Source of the DNA: Datisca glomerata
Taxonomy: Eukaryota > Streptophyta > Magnoliopsida > Cucurbitales > Datiscaceae
Length of the DNA stretch: 64,000 nucleotides
Assembly (NCBI GenBank): GCA_003255025.1
Contig: QANY01005474.1
Location: 340,174 to 404,173, forward strand
Direction of reading: 5' to 3'
The notes beneath the pieces are model-generated. The model searched no databases and was not told the DNA's origin. It worked only from the letters and a program-made list of their open reading frames with translations. This document shows positions 46,897 to 60,617 of the stretch, in pieces. Numbering within the stretch: position 1 is the first letter of the stretch; each line of letters starts with the position of its first letter. A program made the translations under genes and the position numbers.

Positions 46897-49650
46897 CTCT
46901 CTCCCCTCTCTCTTTGTCCATCTCTATCTCCCTCTCTCTCCCAATCTCTCCCTCCCTCTCTCACCCACTTTCTTTCCCTCTCCCTCTCTTACTCTCTCTA
47001 TCTCTATCCACTCACACTCTCACTCCCTCTCTCCTTCTCTCTCTATCTCCCTCTCTCTCCCCCCACTCCCTATCTCACTGTCCCTCTCTCTCCCTTTCTT
47101 TCTCTTTCCCGCTCTCTTTATCTCACCCTCTCTCTTTTGCTCTCTCTCTCCCCCTCTCTTCCACTCTCTCACTCTTAGTCGTATTCCCTCTCTCCCTCTC
47201 TCTGTCTCTCCATCTTTCTCTCTCTTCCTCTCTCTCACTCCCTCTCTCATTCTCTCTTCCCTGCTCTCTCACTCTCCCTTTGCCTCATTTTCTCTTATTC
47301 TCTCTCCCACTCTCTCTCCCTTTGTCTCTCTCTCCCTCTCCCACACCCTCTATCTCTATCTCACTTACTCTCTCTCTCCCTCTCAGTCTGTCCTCTCTCC
47401 CTCTCTCCTTCTTAGTCTCTCCTCTTTCCCTCTCTCTCCTTCTGTATCTCTCTTTCTTTCTGCCTCTCTCCCTCTCTCTCTTTCTCCTTCGCTTTGTCTC
47501 ACTATCTCTCTCCCTGTCTCTTTATCTCTTCCTCTTTCTCTTTGTTTCACTATCCCTCTTCCTCTCTTGTTCTCTCTCTCTCTCTATCTTTCTCTCTCTA
47601 CCTATCTCTCACTCTCTCCCTCTCTCCCTCTCTCTATCTCACTCTCTACCTCCCTCTCTCCCCCAATGTCTCTCACCTTCTCTCCCCCCTCTTTCTTTCC
47701 CTCTCCCTCTCTGACACTCTCTATCTCTAATTCACTCACACTCTCGCTCCCTCTCTCCTTCTCTCTTAATCTACCTCTCTCTCCCCCCTCTCCCTATCTC
47801 ACTCTCCGTCTCTCTATCTCCCTCTCTCTCTCTCTCTGGCTCTCTTTATCTCACCCTCTCTCTTATGCTCTCTCTCCCTCTCCCTCTCTCCCATTCTTTC
47901 ACTCTCAATCTCATTCCCTCTCTCCCTCTCTCTCCCTCTCTCTATCTCTCCATCTCTCTCTCTCCTTCTGTATCTCCTCTCTCTCCCTCTCTCTCACTCT
48001 CTCTCCCTGTCTCTTACTCCATCTCCCTATCTACTTCTCCCTCTCTTTCTCTCTCCCACTCTCTCAACTCACTCTCCCTCTCTCTTTCTCTCTCTCAGTC
48101 CTTCTGTCTCTTTCTCAGTCACTCTCTCTCGCACTCTCCCTCTCACTCTCATTCTTTCTCTCTCCCTATCTCTCTCTCACTATCTCTCTCACTCTCTCTC
48201 CTATGTTCTCTCCCTCTCTACACCTCTCTCTCTCATTCTCTCACTCTCTCTCCCTCTCTCTCTCCTTCTGTCTCCCTCTCTCTCTTTCTCTCTCTCCCTC
48301 ACTATCTCTTTCCCTCTCTCTATCTCTTCCTCTTTCACTTTGTTTCACTATCCCTCTTCCTCTCTTGTTCACTCTCTCTCCTTCTCTCCCTCTCTCTCTC
48401 CTTCTCTCTCTCTTTCTCTCTCTCCCTCCCTCCTTGTCCATTTCTATCTCCTTTTCTCTCCTTTGTCTCCCTCGCCCACTCTCTCTCTCACACTCTCTCT
48501 CTTGTTCTCTCTCTCTCCCTTTCTCTCTCTCCCTCTCTCTCCCTCTCTCTCCTTCCCTCTCTCTCCTTCTCTCTCCTTCTCTCTCCCTCTCTCTCTCTCC
48601 TTCTCTCTCATTCTCTCTCCCTCTCTCTCCCTCCCTCCCCCTCTCTTAGTCCATCTCTCCCCTTCTCTCTCCTTTCTCTCCCTCGCCCTCTCTCACTCTC
48701 ACTCTCTCTATCTCACTTACTCTCTTTCTCCATCTCAGTCTCTCCTCTCTCTCTCTCTCTCCTTCTGTATCTCTCTCCATTTCTGCCTCTCACCCTCTAT
48801 CTCTTTCTCCTTCACTTTGTCTCACTATCTCTCTCCCTCTCTCTCTATTCTTTCTCTTTCACTTTGTTTCACTATCCCTCTTCCTCTCTTGTTCTCTCTC
48901 TTTCTCTCTCTACCTTTCTCTCACTCACTCTCCCTCATTTTCTCTCTCTCGCTCTCTCTCTCCCTTTGTCTCTCTCCCTCGATCCCTCTCACTATTTCTC
49001 TCTCTCTCCCTCTCCATCTCTCTTTCTAGTTCCCCCCTCTTTCTCTCTCCATCTCAATCTCACTCTCCCTCTCTCCCGCTCTCTCACTGTCTTTCTCCCT
49101 CACCTTCTCCCACACTCTCTCTTGATCTCTCTCTCCCTCCCTCTCTCTCATTCTCTCTCTCTCTCCATCTCTCTTTCTCTCTACCGCTTTCTCCCTCTAT
49201 CCCTCTCTCACTCTATCTCTCTCCCTCTCAGTCTCTCCACTCTCTTTCTCTCTCCTTCTCTCTCTCACTCTCCCTCTCTCTCGCTCTCTCTACCTTTCTC
49301 CATTACCTTCTCCCACTCTCTCTCTTGATCTCTCTCTCCCTCCCTCCCTCTCTCTCGTTCTCTCTCTCTCTCTCCCTCTCTCCCTCTCTCCCTCTCTCCC
49401 TCTCTCCCTCTCTCACACTCTTTCTCTCTCCCTCTCTGTCTCTACACACACTCTCTCTCCTTCTGTATCTCTCTCCCTTTCTCCCTCCCCCTCTCTCCTT
49501 CTCTATCTATCTCTCTCTCCCTCCCTACCTCTATCTATCTCACTCTCCATATCTCACTCCCTCTCTCTCTTTGTCCATCTCTCTTCCTCTTTCTCTCCAT
49601 CTATCTCTTCCTCTTTCTCTCCCTCTCCCTCTCTCATTCTCTCTATCTCT

Positions 49651-49720
49651 ATCTCACTCACACTCTCTCCATCTCTCTTTCTCTATCTCACTCACACTCT
49701 CTCCATCTCTCTTTCTCTAT
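49651..49720. repeat. 34-bp tandem repeat
   Basis: ATCTCACTCACACTCTCTCC occurs at 49651 and 49685, each followed by ATCTCTCTTTCTCT. Confidence 0.7.
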
Positions 49721-52700
49721 CTCTCTCCCTCTCTCCTCTCTCTCTTTACTTCAGTATCTCTCTCTCTCCCCCTCTATCCCTCTCTCTGTTTCTCCTTCTC
49801 TCAGTCTAACTATTTCTCTCCCTCTCTCTCCCTCTATCACTATCTTGCTCTCTTATTGTCTCTCTCCCTCTCTCTCAGTTGTTCTCTCTCTCCTTCTCTC
49901 CCCCTCTTTATCACTATCTCTCCCCTTCTCCCTCTATTCCTCCCTCTCTCCCACTCTCCCTCTATCTCTCTCTCTTACTCTCTTTCTCTCTCCCCCCATC
50001 TCTCTTTCTACTTAGCCCCCTCTTTCTCTCACCCTCTCTCTCTCACTCTCCCTCTTTCTCTCTTTCTCTCTCTCTCTTAGTTTCACTCTCGCTCTCTCTC
50101 TTTTTCTCTCCCTCTAACTTTCTCCCTCTCTCTCTCACTCTCTCTCTTGTTCTTTCTCTTTCTCCCTCTCTCTCTCTCGTTCTCTCTCTCCCTCTCTCAC
50201 GCTTCTTCTCTCTCTCCCTCTCCCACTCTCTTTCTCTCTCCCTCTCTCCCACTCTTTCTCCCTCTCTCTCCTACTCTCTCCTTCTCTCTTTCTCTCTCTC
50301 CCTCTCTCTCTCCCTCTCTCCCCCTCTCTTTGTCCATCTCCCTCTCTCTGTTTCTCTCCCTCTTTCTCTTCCTCTCCCTCTCTCACTCTCTATCTCTCTC
50401 TCCCTCCATCTCTCTCTCTCTCTCTCATTCTATATCACTCTCTCTTTCTTCATCTATCCCTCTCCCTCTTTCTCCTTCCTTCCCTCTCACTATTTCTCTC
50501 CGTCTCTCAATCTCGCTCTCTATCTCTCTCTCTATCTCTATCTCTCTCACTCTATCTCTCCCCCTCTATCTATCTCACTCTTCCTCTCTCCCCCCTCTTT
50601 TTCTTTGTCCAACTCTATCTCCCTCTCTCCCCCCTCTTTCTTTCCCTCTCCCTCTCTCACTCTTTCTATCTCTATCTCACTAACACTCTTGCTCTCTCTC
50701 CCAATCTCTCCCCTTCTCTCTCTCCCCCTCTCCCTATCTCACTCTTCCTCTCTCTAGCTCCCCCTCTCTCTCGCCCTATTTATGTCAATCTCTCTCTTTT
50801 GCTCTCTCTCCCTCACTCCCTCTCTCCCACTCTCTCACTCTCAATCTCATTCCCTCTCACCATCTCTTTTCTAATTTCTCTCTCTTTCTCTCGCTCGCTC
50901 TCTCTTTCTCTCCCTTTCTCTGTCTCTCTCTCCTTTTACATCTCCTCTCTCTCCTTCCCTCTCACTCTCACTCTCTCCCTCTCTCTCCCTCTCTCTCTTT
51001 CTCCAACTCTCTATCTACTTCTCCACCTCTATCTCTCTCCCACTCTCTCTCGTCACTCTCCCTCTCTCCCTTTCTCTCTCTCTCACACTCTCTCTCCCTC
51101 TCTCTCTCACACTCTCTCTCTTGTTCTCTCTCTCCCTTTCTCTCTCATGTTCTCTCTCTGCCTCTCTCCCCCACTTTATCTCTCATTCCCTCTCTCTCTC
51201 CTTCTCTCTCCCTCTCTTTCTCTCTCCTTCTCTCTCCCTCTCTCTCTCCTTCTATCTCCTTCTCTCTCTTTCTCCCTCTCTCTCATTCTCCCTCCTTCTC
51301 TCTCTCTCCCTCTCTCTCTCCTTCTCTCTTTCTCTCTTTCTCTCCCTCTCTCTCCCTCTCTCTCTCTCCTTCTCTCTCATTCTCTCTCTCCCTCTCTCTC
51401 TTCCTCTCTCCCGCTCTCTTTATCCATCTCTCTCTCCTTCTCTCTCCTTCTCTCTCTCGCTCTCTATCTTTCTCCCACTCTCTCTCTCTTCCTCTCTGTC
51501 TCTTGATCTCTCTCTCCCCCTCCCTCACTCTCGTTCTCTTTCTCTCTCTCCCTCTCACTCCCTCTCTCTCCCTCTCTCTCACTCTCTCCCTCTCCCTCTC
51601 AGTCTCTCCTCTCTCTCTCCCTCTCTCCCTCTCTCCCTCACCCTCTTTCTCTTTCTCTATCTCTCTCTCTGTCTCTCCCTCTATCTATCTCACTCTCCCT
51701 CTCTCTCTCCTTCTCTCTCTTTGTCCATCTCTCTCCATCTCTCTCATAATCTCTCTCTCCCTCTTTCTCTCCCTCTCCCTCTCTCATTCTCTCTATCTCT
51801 ATTTCACTCACACACTCTCTCCATCTCTCTCACTTTCTTCCTCTCTCCTCTCTCTCTATCTCTTTCCTTCTGTATCTCTCTCTTTCTCCCTCTATCCCTC
51901 TCTCTCTTTCTCCTTCTCTATGTCTTACGATTTCTCTCCTTCTCTCTCTCCCCCTCTATCACTATCTCGCTCTCTTGTTCTCTCTCTCATTCTCTCCCTC
52001 TTTCACACACACACTCTCTCCCCCTCTCTCCCTCTCTCTCCCTTTCTCCCTCTCTCTCATTCTCTCTCTCTCTCCCTCCCTTTCTCCTATATTTCTCCCA
52101 CACTCTCTCTCTCTCCTTGTCTCACTATCTCTCTCCCTCTCTCTACCTCTATCTTGCTCTCTCTCTTTCTCTCTCCCTTTATCTATCTCACTCTCCCCCC
52201 TCTCTCACACACTCTCTCTACCTCTCTCTCTCGCTCACTCTCTCTCCTCTCTCTGTTTCACTCTCTCTCTCCTTGTGTATCTCTCTCTCCCTCTCCCACT
52301 CTTTCTCCATGTCTTTGTCTCACTATCTCTCTCCCTCTCTCTACCTTATCTCTCTTCCTCTCTCCCTCTATCTATCTCACACACACACACTCTCTATACC
52401 TCTCTCTCTCTCCTTCTCCCTCTCTTTCTCCCACTCTCCCTCTCTCCCTCTCTTTCATGTTCTCTCTCTCCCCTTCTCTCTGTCTTATTTTCTCTTTCTC
52501 TCTCTCTCCTTCTCTCTTATTCTCTCTCTCCCTCTCTCTCACTCTCTCTCCCTAACTCCCACACACTCTCTCTCCCTAACTCCCACTCTCTCTCCTCTCT
52601 CTCCCCTTCTCTATCTCTCAATCTTTCTCCTTCTGTCCCTCTCTCTGTTTCACCTTCTATATATCTTACTATCTCTCTCCCTCTCTCTATCTCGCCCTCT

Positions 52701-53783
52701 CTCTAACTCTCTTTCTCTCTTTCTCTATCTATCTATCTAACTCACTCTTCTTCTCTCTCTATCCATCCCTCTCTCTCCCACTCCCTCTCTTCTTCTTCTC
52801 TCTCTCTCTCTTCTGTCTCACTCTCTCTCACTTTTTCTCTCATTCTCACTCTCCCGCTCTCTCTTTCTCCCTTTCTCTCTCTCACTCTCTCACTCTCTCA
52901 ATCTCTCCCTCCATTTCTCCCTCTCTCCCTCTATCTCCCCCCTCTTTCTCTCTCTCTCTCACCTTCTCTATTTCTTCTTCGCCCCCTCTTTCTCTCTCCC
53001 TCTCGCTCTCACTCTCCCTCTCTCTCTCTTAATTTTTCTCTCCCTCTCTCTCTCACTCTCTCTCTCTCCCTCTATCTATCTTACTCTCCCTCTCTTTCCT
53101 TGTCCATCTCTCTCTCCCTATCTCTCCCACTCTCTCACTCTCAATCCGATTCCCTCTCTCCCTTTCTCTCCCTCTCTCAATCTCATTCCCTCTCTCCCTC
53201 GCACTCTCTATCTCTCCCTCTCTCCCATCTCTCTCTCTCTCTCCATCTCCCTCTATACCTCTCCCCATCTTTTTCTCTACCACTCTCTCTCTCACTCTTT
53301 GTCTCTCTCTTTCATTTTCTCTCTCTCAGTCTCTCTCTCTTGTTCTCTCCCTCCCTCCCTCTCTCATCTTCTTTCCTTATCTCCCTGTCTCACTCCCTCT
53401 CTCTCATTCTCTCTTGCTCTCTCTCCCTCTCTCTCCCCTTCTCTCTCCCTCTCTCTCTGCTTCTCTCTCCTTCTCCCTGTCTTTCTCTCTTTCTCCCTCT
53501 CTCCCGTTCTCTTTGTCCATCTCTCTCTCCTTCTCTCTCTCATTCTCTTTCTGTCCTTCTCTCTCTCCTTTTTCTCCCTTGCCCTCTCTCACTCTCTCTA
53601 TCTCTATCTCACACACTCTCTCTTCCCTCTCTCTCACTCTCTCTCTCCCTCAGTCTCTCCTCTCTTCCAATCTTTCTCTCCTTCAGTATCTCTCTCTCTT
53701 TCTCCCTCTCACACTCTCCCTATCTCTATCTCACTCACACACTCTCTAACTTTCACTCACTCTCTATCTCTCTCCCTCTCACT

Positions 53784-53822
<39 letters not shown>

Positions 53823-55113
53823 TTCTGTATCTCTCTCTCTCCCTCTATCCCCTCTCTCTTTCTCCTTCTCTCTGTCTCATTATTGCTCTCCCTTTCTCTC
53901 TCTTTCTCCTTCTCTCTATCTCACTATTGTTCTCTCTCTTGTTCTCTCTCTCTCACACACTCTCTCTCTCCCTCTCTCCCTCTCTCTCTCTTTCTCACTC
54001 TCCCTCTCTCCTTCTCTCTCTTCTTCCTCCCTCTCTCCTCTCCCTCTCCCTCTCTCTACTTGTGAATCTCTCTTCCTCTCCCTCTCTTTCTCCTTCTCAT
54101 TGTCTCACTATCTCTCTCCCTCTCTCTACCTTTATCTCCCTCTCTCCCTCTCTTTCTCTCTCTCCCTTTATCTATCTCACTCTCCCCCTCTCTCTAACAC
54201 ACACTCGATCTACCTATCTCTCTCGCTCACTCTCTCTCCCCTCTCTCTCCTTGTGTATCTCTCTCAATCTCACTCTCGCTCCTCTCCCTCTCTCTTTTAG
54301 TTTCACTCTCTCTATTAGTTTCATTGTCTCTCTTGATTTTTCTCTCCTTCTCTCCTTCTCGCTCTCTCTCTCACACACTCTCTCTCTTGTTTTGTCCCTC
54401 CCTCTCTCTCTTTCTCTATCCTTCTCTCATCTTCTCTCTCTCTCTCTCGCTCTCCCTCTCTCTTCCTCTCTCTCCCTCTCTCTCCCTCTCTCTCCTTCTC
54501 TCTCCTACTCTCTCCTTCTCTCTATCTCTTAATCTCTCTTTCCCTCTCTCCCCCTCTCTTTGTCCATCTCTTTCCCTCTCTCACTCACACTCTCTCTCCC
54601 TCTCCCTCTCACACACACACACACACTCTCCCTTTCTCTCTCTCACCCGTCGTCCCCTCTCTCTCCCTCTGTCTCTCACCCTCTCTCCCACACACACTCT
54701 CTCCTTCTCTCTCCCTCTCTCTCCCTCTCTCACACACACACTCTCTCTCCCTCTCTCCCACTCTCTCCTTCTCTCTCTCTGTTATTCTCTCCTTCCCTCT
54801 CTCTCCCTCTCCCTCTCCCCCTCTCTTTGTCCATCTCTCTCCGTCTCTCACTCACACTCTCTCTCCCTCTCCCTTTCTCACTCACACACACTCTCTCTCT
54901 CCCTCCCTTTATCTCTCTCACCCCCATTCCCTCTCTCAATCTCTACCTCTGCCTCTCTCTCTCCCTCTCTCTCCCTTTCTCTTGATCTCTCTCTTGCTGT
55001 CTCTCTATCTTATTCTCTCTCTATCTGTCTCTCTCATTATCTTTCTCTCTGTCTCTCTCTCACTAACTCTCTCATTCTCTCTCACTCTCTAACTCTCCCA
55101 CTCTCTCGCTTCT

Positions 55114-55147
<34 letters not shown>

Positions 55148-58100
55148 CCTCTCTCTTCCTCTCTCACACACACTCTCTCTCCCTCTCTACCACTCTCTCT
55201 CTCCCTCTCTCTCCTACTCTCTCCTTCTCTCTCTCTCTTCCTATCTATTCCCTCTCTATTTCCCTCTCTCCCTCTCCCTCCCTCTCTCACTCACACACTC
55301 TCTCCCTTTCCCTCTCTCACTCACACTCTCTTTCTCTCTCCCTTTCTCTCTCACCCCCTGTCCCCTCTCTCTCCCTCTCTCTCACTCTTTCTCGCTCTTT
55401 CACCTTCTCTCACTCTTTGTTTCTCTCTCATTCTCTCTCGCTCTCACTCTCTTTGTACCTCTCTACATCTATCTACTTATCTATCTATCTCTCTCCCCCT
55501 CTCTCACTCTCTCCTACTCACTTCGTCTCTCTCCCACTCTCTCTCCTTGTCTCTCTCCCTCTCTCTCCCATTGTCTCCCTCTCTCTATCTCTACCTCTGC
55601 CTCTCTCTCCCCCTCTCTCTCCCTTTCTCTTGCTCTTTTTCTCTCTCTCTCTCTCCTGCTGTCTCTCTCTCTTAGAATATATCTATCTGTCTCCCTCATT
55701 ATCTCTCTCTTTCTCCCTCTCTCTCTCACTCACTCTCTCATTCTCTCTCACTCTCTAACTCTCCCTCTCTCTCTTCTCTCCCTCTCTATCACTCAGTCTC
55801 TCTCTCTCACTTCCTCTCTTTCCCTCTCCCTCTATCTCATTCTCTCTCTCGCTGTAACCCTCTCACTCTATCTCGCCCTCGCTCTCCCCCCGCTCTCTCT
55901 CTTTCTCTCTCACTCTCCCTCTCTCAAACTCTCTATCTCTTTCTCCCTCTCTTTCTCTCCCCCTCTCTTTTGTTCTGTCTCTCACTCACTCACACAGTCT
56001 CTCTTTCTCTCTCTCTCTCATTCTCTCTCACCCTCTCACTCCCCTTCTCTCTCTCTGTCACTCTCTTCTCTCTCTCTGTCACTCTCTTCTCTCTCTCTTT
56101 ATCACTCTCTATTTATCTCCCAATCTCCCTCTCTTCTCTCTCTCTATCTCTTTCTTTCTTTCTCTCTCTCTCTCTATCTGTCTCTCTCTGTCACTCTCTC
56201 TCTGTCACTCTCTCTCTCTCACTCTGTCACTCTCTCTCTCTTTGTCCCCCTCTATCTATCTTACTCCCTCCCTTTCTCACTCACTCATTCTTTTGCTCTC
56301 TCTAAACTTCTCTCTTCTTCTATCTCTCTCTATCTCTATCTCCTTCTCTTTGTCTCTCTCTCTCTCATTCTCTCTCTTCCTCTCTAACTCTACCTCTCTC
56401 TCTCCCGCTCCCCCTTTCTCTCTCCCTCTCTCTTTCTCTCTCTCCCCCTCTCCCTTGCTTTCTCTCCCTACCTCTCTCTCACCCTCTCTCTGTCCCACTC
56501 TCCCTCTATCTCTCTGTTTGTCTATCCCTTTCCCTCTCTCCCTCTCTCCTCTCTCTCTCCTTCTCCCTCTCTTTGTCTCCTCGCTCTCACTCTCCCTCTC
56601 TCTCTCCCTCTCTCTATCTCTCTCTTTCTCCCTCTCTCCCAATCTCTCTCACTCGCTCTCACCCTCCCACTCACTCTCCCTCTCTCTCACTCTCACTCTC
56701 TCTATCTCATTATCTCTCTCTCCTGTTCTCTCTCTCACTCTCTCACGCACTCTCTCGCTCTCTCTCACCCTCCCTCTATCTCATTCTCTCTCCCTCTATC
56801 TCACTCTATCTCCCTCTCTATCTCATTATCTCCTCTCTCTCTCGCTTACTCTCTCTCTCTCCTTCTCTCTCCCTTTGTATCTCTCTTTCTCTCGCTCTCT
56901 CACTCTCTCCCCTTTGTCTCCGTCTCTCTCTCCATCTCTCTCTATTTCTCCCCCTCTTTCTCTCTCCCACTCTCTCTCTCACTCCCCCCTCTCTCTCTCA
57001 TTCTCCCACTCTCTCTCCCTTTCTACCACTCTCTCTCCCTCTCTCACTCTCTCTCTCATTCTCTCTCTCCCACTCTCACTCTCTCTCTCTCATTCTCTCT
57101 CTTCCACACTCTCTCACACACTCCTTCTCTCTCCTTCTCTTAATCTCTCTTCCTCTCTCTCCCTCCCCTCTCTTTGTACATCTCTCTCTCCATTTCTCTC
57201 ACTATCTCTCCCTCTCCTTCACTCTCCCTCTCCCTCTGAGCCTTTCCTCTCTCTCTCTCTCTCCTCTTTTGTATCTCTCTCTTTCTCCCTCTCTCCCTCT
57301 CTCTTTCTCCTTCTCCTTGTCTCACTATCTTTCCCTCTCTCTCTTTGTCTCACTCTCTCTTTCTCTCCCTTTATCTCTGTCTCTCTCTCACTCTCTATCT
57401 CTACCTCTCACTCTCTCCCTCTCCCTTCTTGTTCACTCTCTCACCCTCCCTCTCTCTCTCTCAATCTCTCTCCCTTTCTCTCATACTCTCTCTCAATCTC
57501 ACTCTCTCTCGCTCATTCTCTCTCCCACTCTCTCTCTTCCATTGTCTTTCTTTCTCCTTCTCTCCCATTCTCTCTCTCTCTCCTTCTATCCATCTCTCTT
57601 TCTACTTCTCCCCCTCTTTCTCCCTCACTTTCTCTTTCACTCTTTCTCTCTCTCTCACTCTTTCCATCACTCCCTCTCTCTATTGCTCTCTCTCTCTCTA
57701 TGTGTGTCATTCTCTCCAACTCTCTCTCACTCTCTCTCTCTCTCATTCTCTCTCTCTTGCTCTCTCTCTCCTTCCCTCTCCATTTATCTCTCCCTCTCTC
57801 TCTCTCTTTCTCTATCACTCCATCTCTCTATTGCTCTCTCTCTTTGTCTTATTCTCTCCCACTCTCTCGCTCATTCTCTCTCTCGCTCTCTCTCCTTCCC
57901 TCTCCCTTTATCTCTCTCTCTCTCCCTCTCACCCTCTCTCTCCCTTTGTCTATCCCTCTACATGTCTCTGTTTCTCCCCCTCTTTCTCTCTCCCACTCTC
58001 TCTCTTATTCTCCCTCTCTCTGTTTCTCTCCCCTCTCAATCTCCCTCTCTCTCTCTTCTCTCTCTTTATCTCTCTCTTTAATTCTCTCTCATTCTCTGTC

Positions 58101-59189
58101 TCTCTCTCAATATTTCTCTCTCTCTCTGTCACACTCTCTCTGTCACTCTCTCTCTCTGTCACTCTCTATCTATCTTACTCTCTACCTCTCTCACTCACTC
58201 ATTCTTTTGCTCTCTCTAAAATTCTCTCTTCCTCTCTCTCTCTCTATCTCCTTCTCATTGTCTCTCTCATGTTCTCTCTCTCTCTCTTCCTCTCTAACCC
58301 TACCTCTCTCTCTCCCTCTCCCCCTTTCTTTCTCCCTCTCCCTCTTTCTCTCTCTCCCTTTCTCGCTTTCTTTCTCCCTCACTCTCTCTTGTCCCCTCTC
58401 TCCCTCCCTTTCTCTCTCTCCCTCTATCTCTCTCTCCCTCTATCTCTTTCTCCCTCCCTCCCCCTTTCTCTCACTCTCCCTCCCTCTATCTCTGTCCCTT
58501 TCTCTCTCTCTTTCACCCTCTCTCTCGCTCTCCCTCTCTCCTCTTTATCTGTTCTTCTTTCTCTCTTTCACTCTATCACACTCCCTCACTCTATCACACT
58601 CTCTCTCATTCCCTCTTGCTCTCTCTACCTTCCTTTCTCTCCCTACCTCTCTCTCACCCTCTCTCTATCCCTCTCTCCCTCTGTCTCTCTGTCTCTCTAT
58701 CTCTCTCTCCCTCTCTGCTCTCTCTTTCCTTCTCCCTCTCTTTGTATCCCTCTTTCTCTCCCTCTCTCTGTATCTCTCTCTCTTTCTCCCTCTCTCCCTC
58801 TCTCTCTCACTCTCTCTATCTCTATCTTATTATCTCTCTCTCGCTCTCTCTCTCACACTCTCCCCCTCTCTCTTGCTCTCTCTCACCCTCCCACTATCTC
58901 ATTCTCTCTCTCCCTCTATCTCGCTCTATCTCCCCCTCTCTCTTTATCTCCTCTCTCTCTCGCTCGCTCTCTCTATCTCTCCCTCCCTATATCGCTCTCT
59001 CTCTCCTTCGCTCTCCCTTTGTCTCCCTCTCCCTGTCTCCCTCGCTCTCTCCCCCTCTGTCTCCCTCTCTCTCTCCACCTCTCTCTATTTCTCCCCCTCT
59101 TTCTCTCTCTCGCTCTCTCTCTCCTTCCCTCTCCCTTTATCTCTCTCTCTCTCTCTCCCTCTCGTTCTCCTTCTCTCTAACTCTCTCTC

Positions 59190-59690
59190 CCCCTCTGTAT
59201 CTGTCTCTTTCTCACTATCTCCCTCTAACTCTTTCTCCTTCTCTTTGTCTCACTATCTCTCTTCCTCTCTGTTTATCTCGCTCTCCCTCTCTCACAGACT
59301 CCCTGTCCCTTTCTCTCTTTCTATCTATCTATCTCCCTCTCTCTAACTCTCTCTCTCCTTCTATATCTCTCTCTCTCTTTCTCCATCTCTCCCTCTCTCT
59401 CTTTCTCCTTCTCTTTGTCTCACTATCTCTCTTCTTCTCTGTTTATCTCGCTATCCCTCTCTCTCAGACTCCCTCTCCCTTTCTCTCTTTCTATCTATCT
59501 ATCTCCCTCTCCTTTTCCTCTCTCTCTCCTTCTGTATCTCTCTCTTTTTTTCCCTCTCTTCCTATCTCTCATTCTCCTTCTCTTTGTCTCACTATCTCTC
59601 TTCCTCTTTGTTTATCTCGCTCTCCCTCTCTCTCACTCCCTCTCTTTCTCTATCTATCTATCTAACCCCTTCTCCCCCCTCTCTCTCTCA
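59190..59690. repeat. Three tandem ~170-bp units
   Basis: TTTGTCTCACTATCTCTCTT occurs at 59244, 59414 and 59583 (steps 170 and 169). Each unit continues GTTTATCTCGCT, then CTCCCTNTCCCTTTCTCTC-like sequence (two units) and TCTATCTATCTA. Confidence 0.85.
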
Positions 59691-60082
59691 CTCTCTCTAT
59701 CTCTCCCTCTCTCTCCCTCCCCCTCTCTCCCTCTCTCTCCCTCTCTCTCTTTCCTTCCTCCCTCTCTCTCTCACTCTTTCTCTACCTCTTCCTCTCTCAC
59801 TCTCTCTCACTCTCTCCCTCCCCTCTCTGTGTCTCTCCCTCTCTCTGCCTCCCCTATCTCCCTCTCTCCTTCCTTCTCTCTTTGTCTCTCTCACACTCTC
59901 CCTCTCGCTTTGTCCTCGTCTCCCCCTCTGTCTCTCTCTCCCTCTTCAACTCTCTCTACTTCTCCCCCACTTTCTCTCTCCCACTCACTTTTGTTCTCTC
60001 TCCCCCTCTCTCACTCCCTCTCTGTCTATCTCTCTCCCTCTCACTTGTTCTCTCTCTATTTCTGTCTCTTTCTCCATCTACC

Positions 60083-60099
60083 TATATATNTATATATAT
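60083..60099. repeat. Short TA tract with an ambiguous base
   Basis: A run of TA dinucleotides contains the only N in the window, at 60090. Confidence 0.9.
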
Positions 60100-60127
60100 C
60101 TCACTCTCTCTATCTCTGCCTCTCTCA

Positions 60128-60129
<2 letters not shown>

Positions 60130-60162
<33 letters not shown>
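60130..60162. repeat. (CA)n microsatellite
   Basis: About 16 uninterrupted CA units. A shorter one lies at 61781-61799. Confidence 0.9.
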
Positions 60163-60165
<3 letters not shown>

Positions 60166-60581
60166 CTCTCTCTCTTTTGCTCTTCCACCCTCCCCCTTTC
60201 AATGACTCTCTCACTCACTCCCTTATTTTCTCTCTCGCCCTATCTCACTTTATCTTTCTCTCTCTTACTCACTCTCTCATTCTCTCTCTCTCTCTCTCGC
60301 TCTCTCTCTATATCTCCCTCTATCCATTGCTCTATTTCTCTCTCTCCTTCTCTCGCACTCTCTCACTCTCTCTCTCATTCTCTCTCTCACTCTCTCTCCT
60401 TCCTCTCCCTTTGTCTTTCTCTCTCACTCCCCATTTCTCTATCTCTCTCTCCCCATGTCTCTCTACTTCTCCCCCTCGTTCTAACTCCCACTCTCTCTCT
60501 CTCACTCTCTCCCTCCATCTTTCTCTACCTCCCTCACACTCTCCATCTCTACCTCTTTCACACACTCCCTCTCCGTCTCTT

Positions 60582-60617
<36 letters not shown>

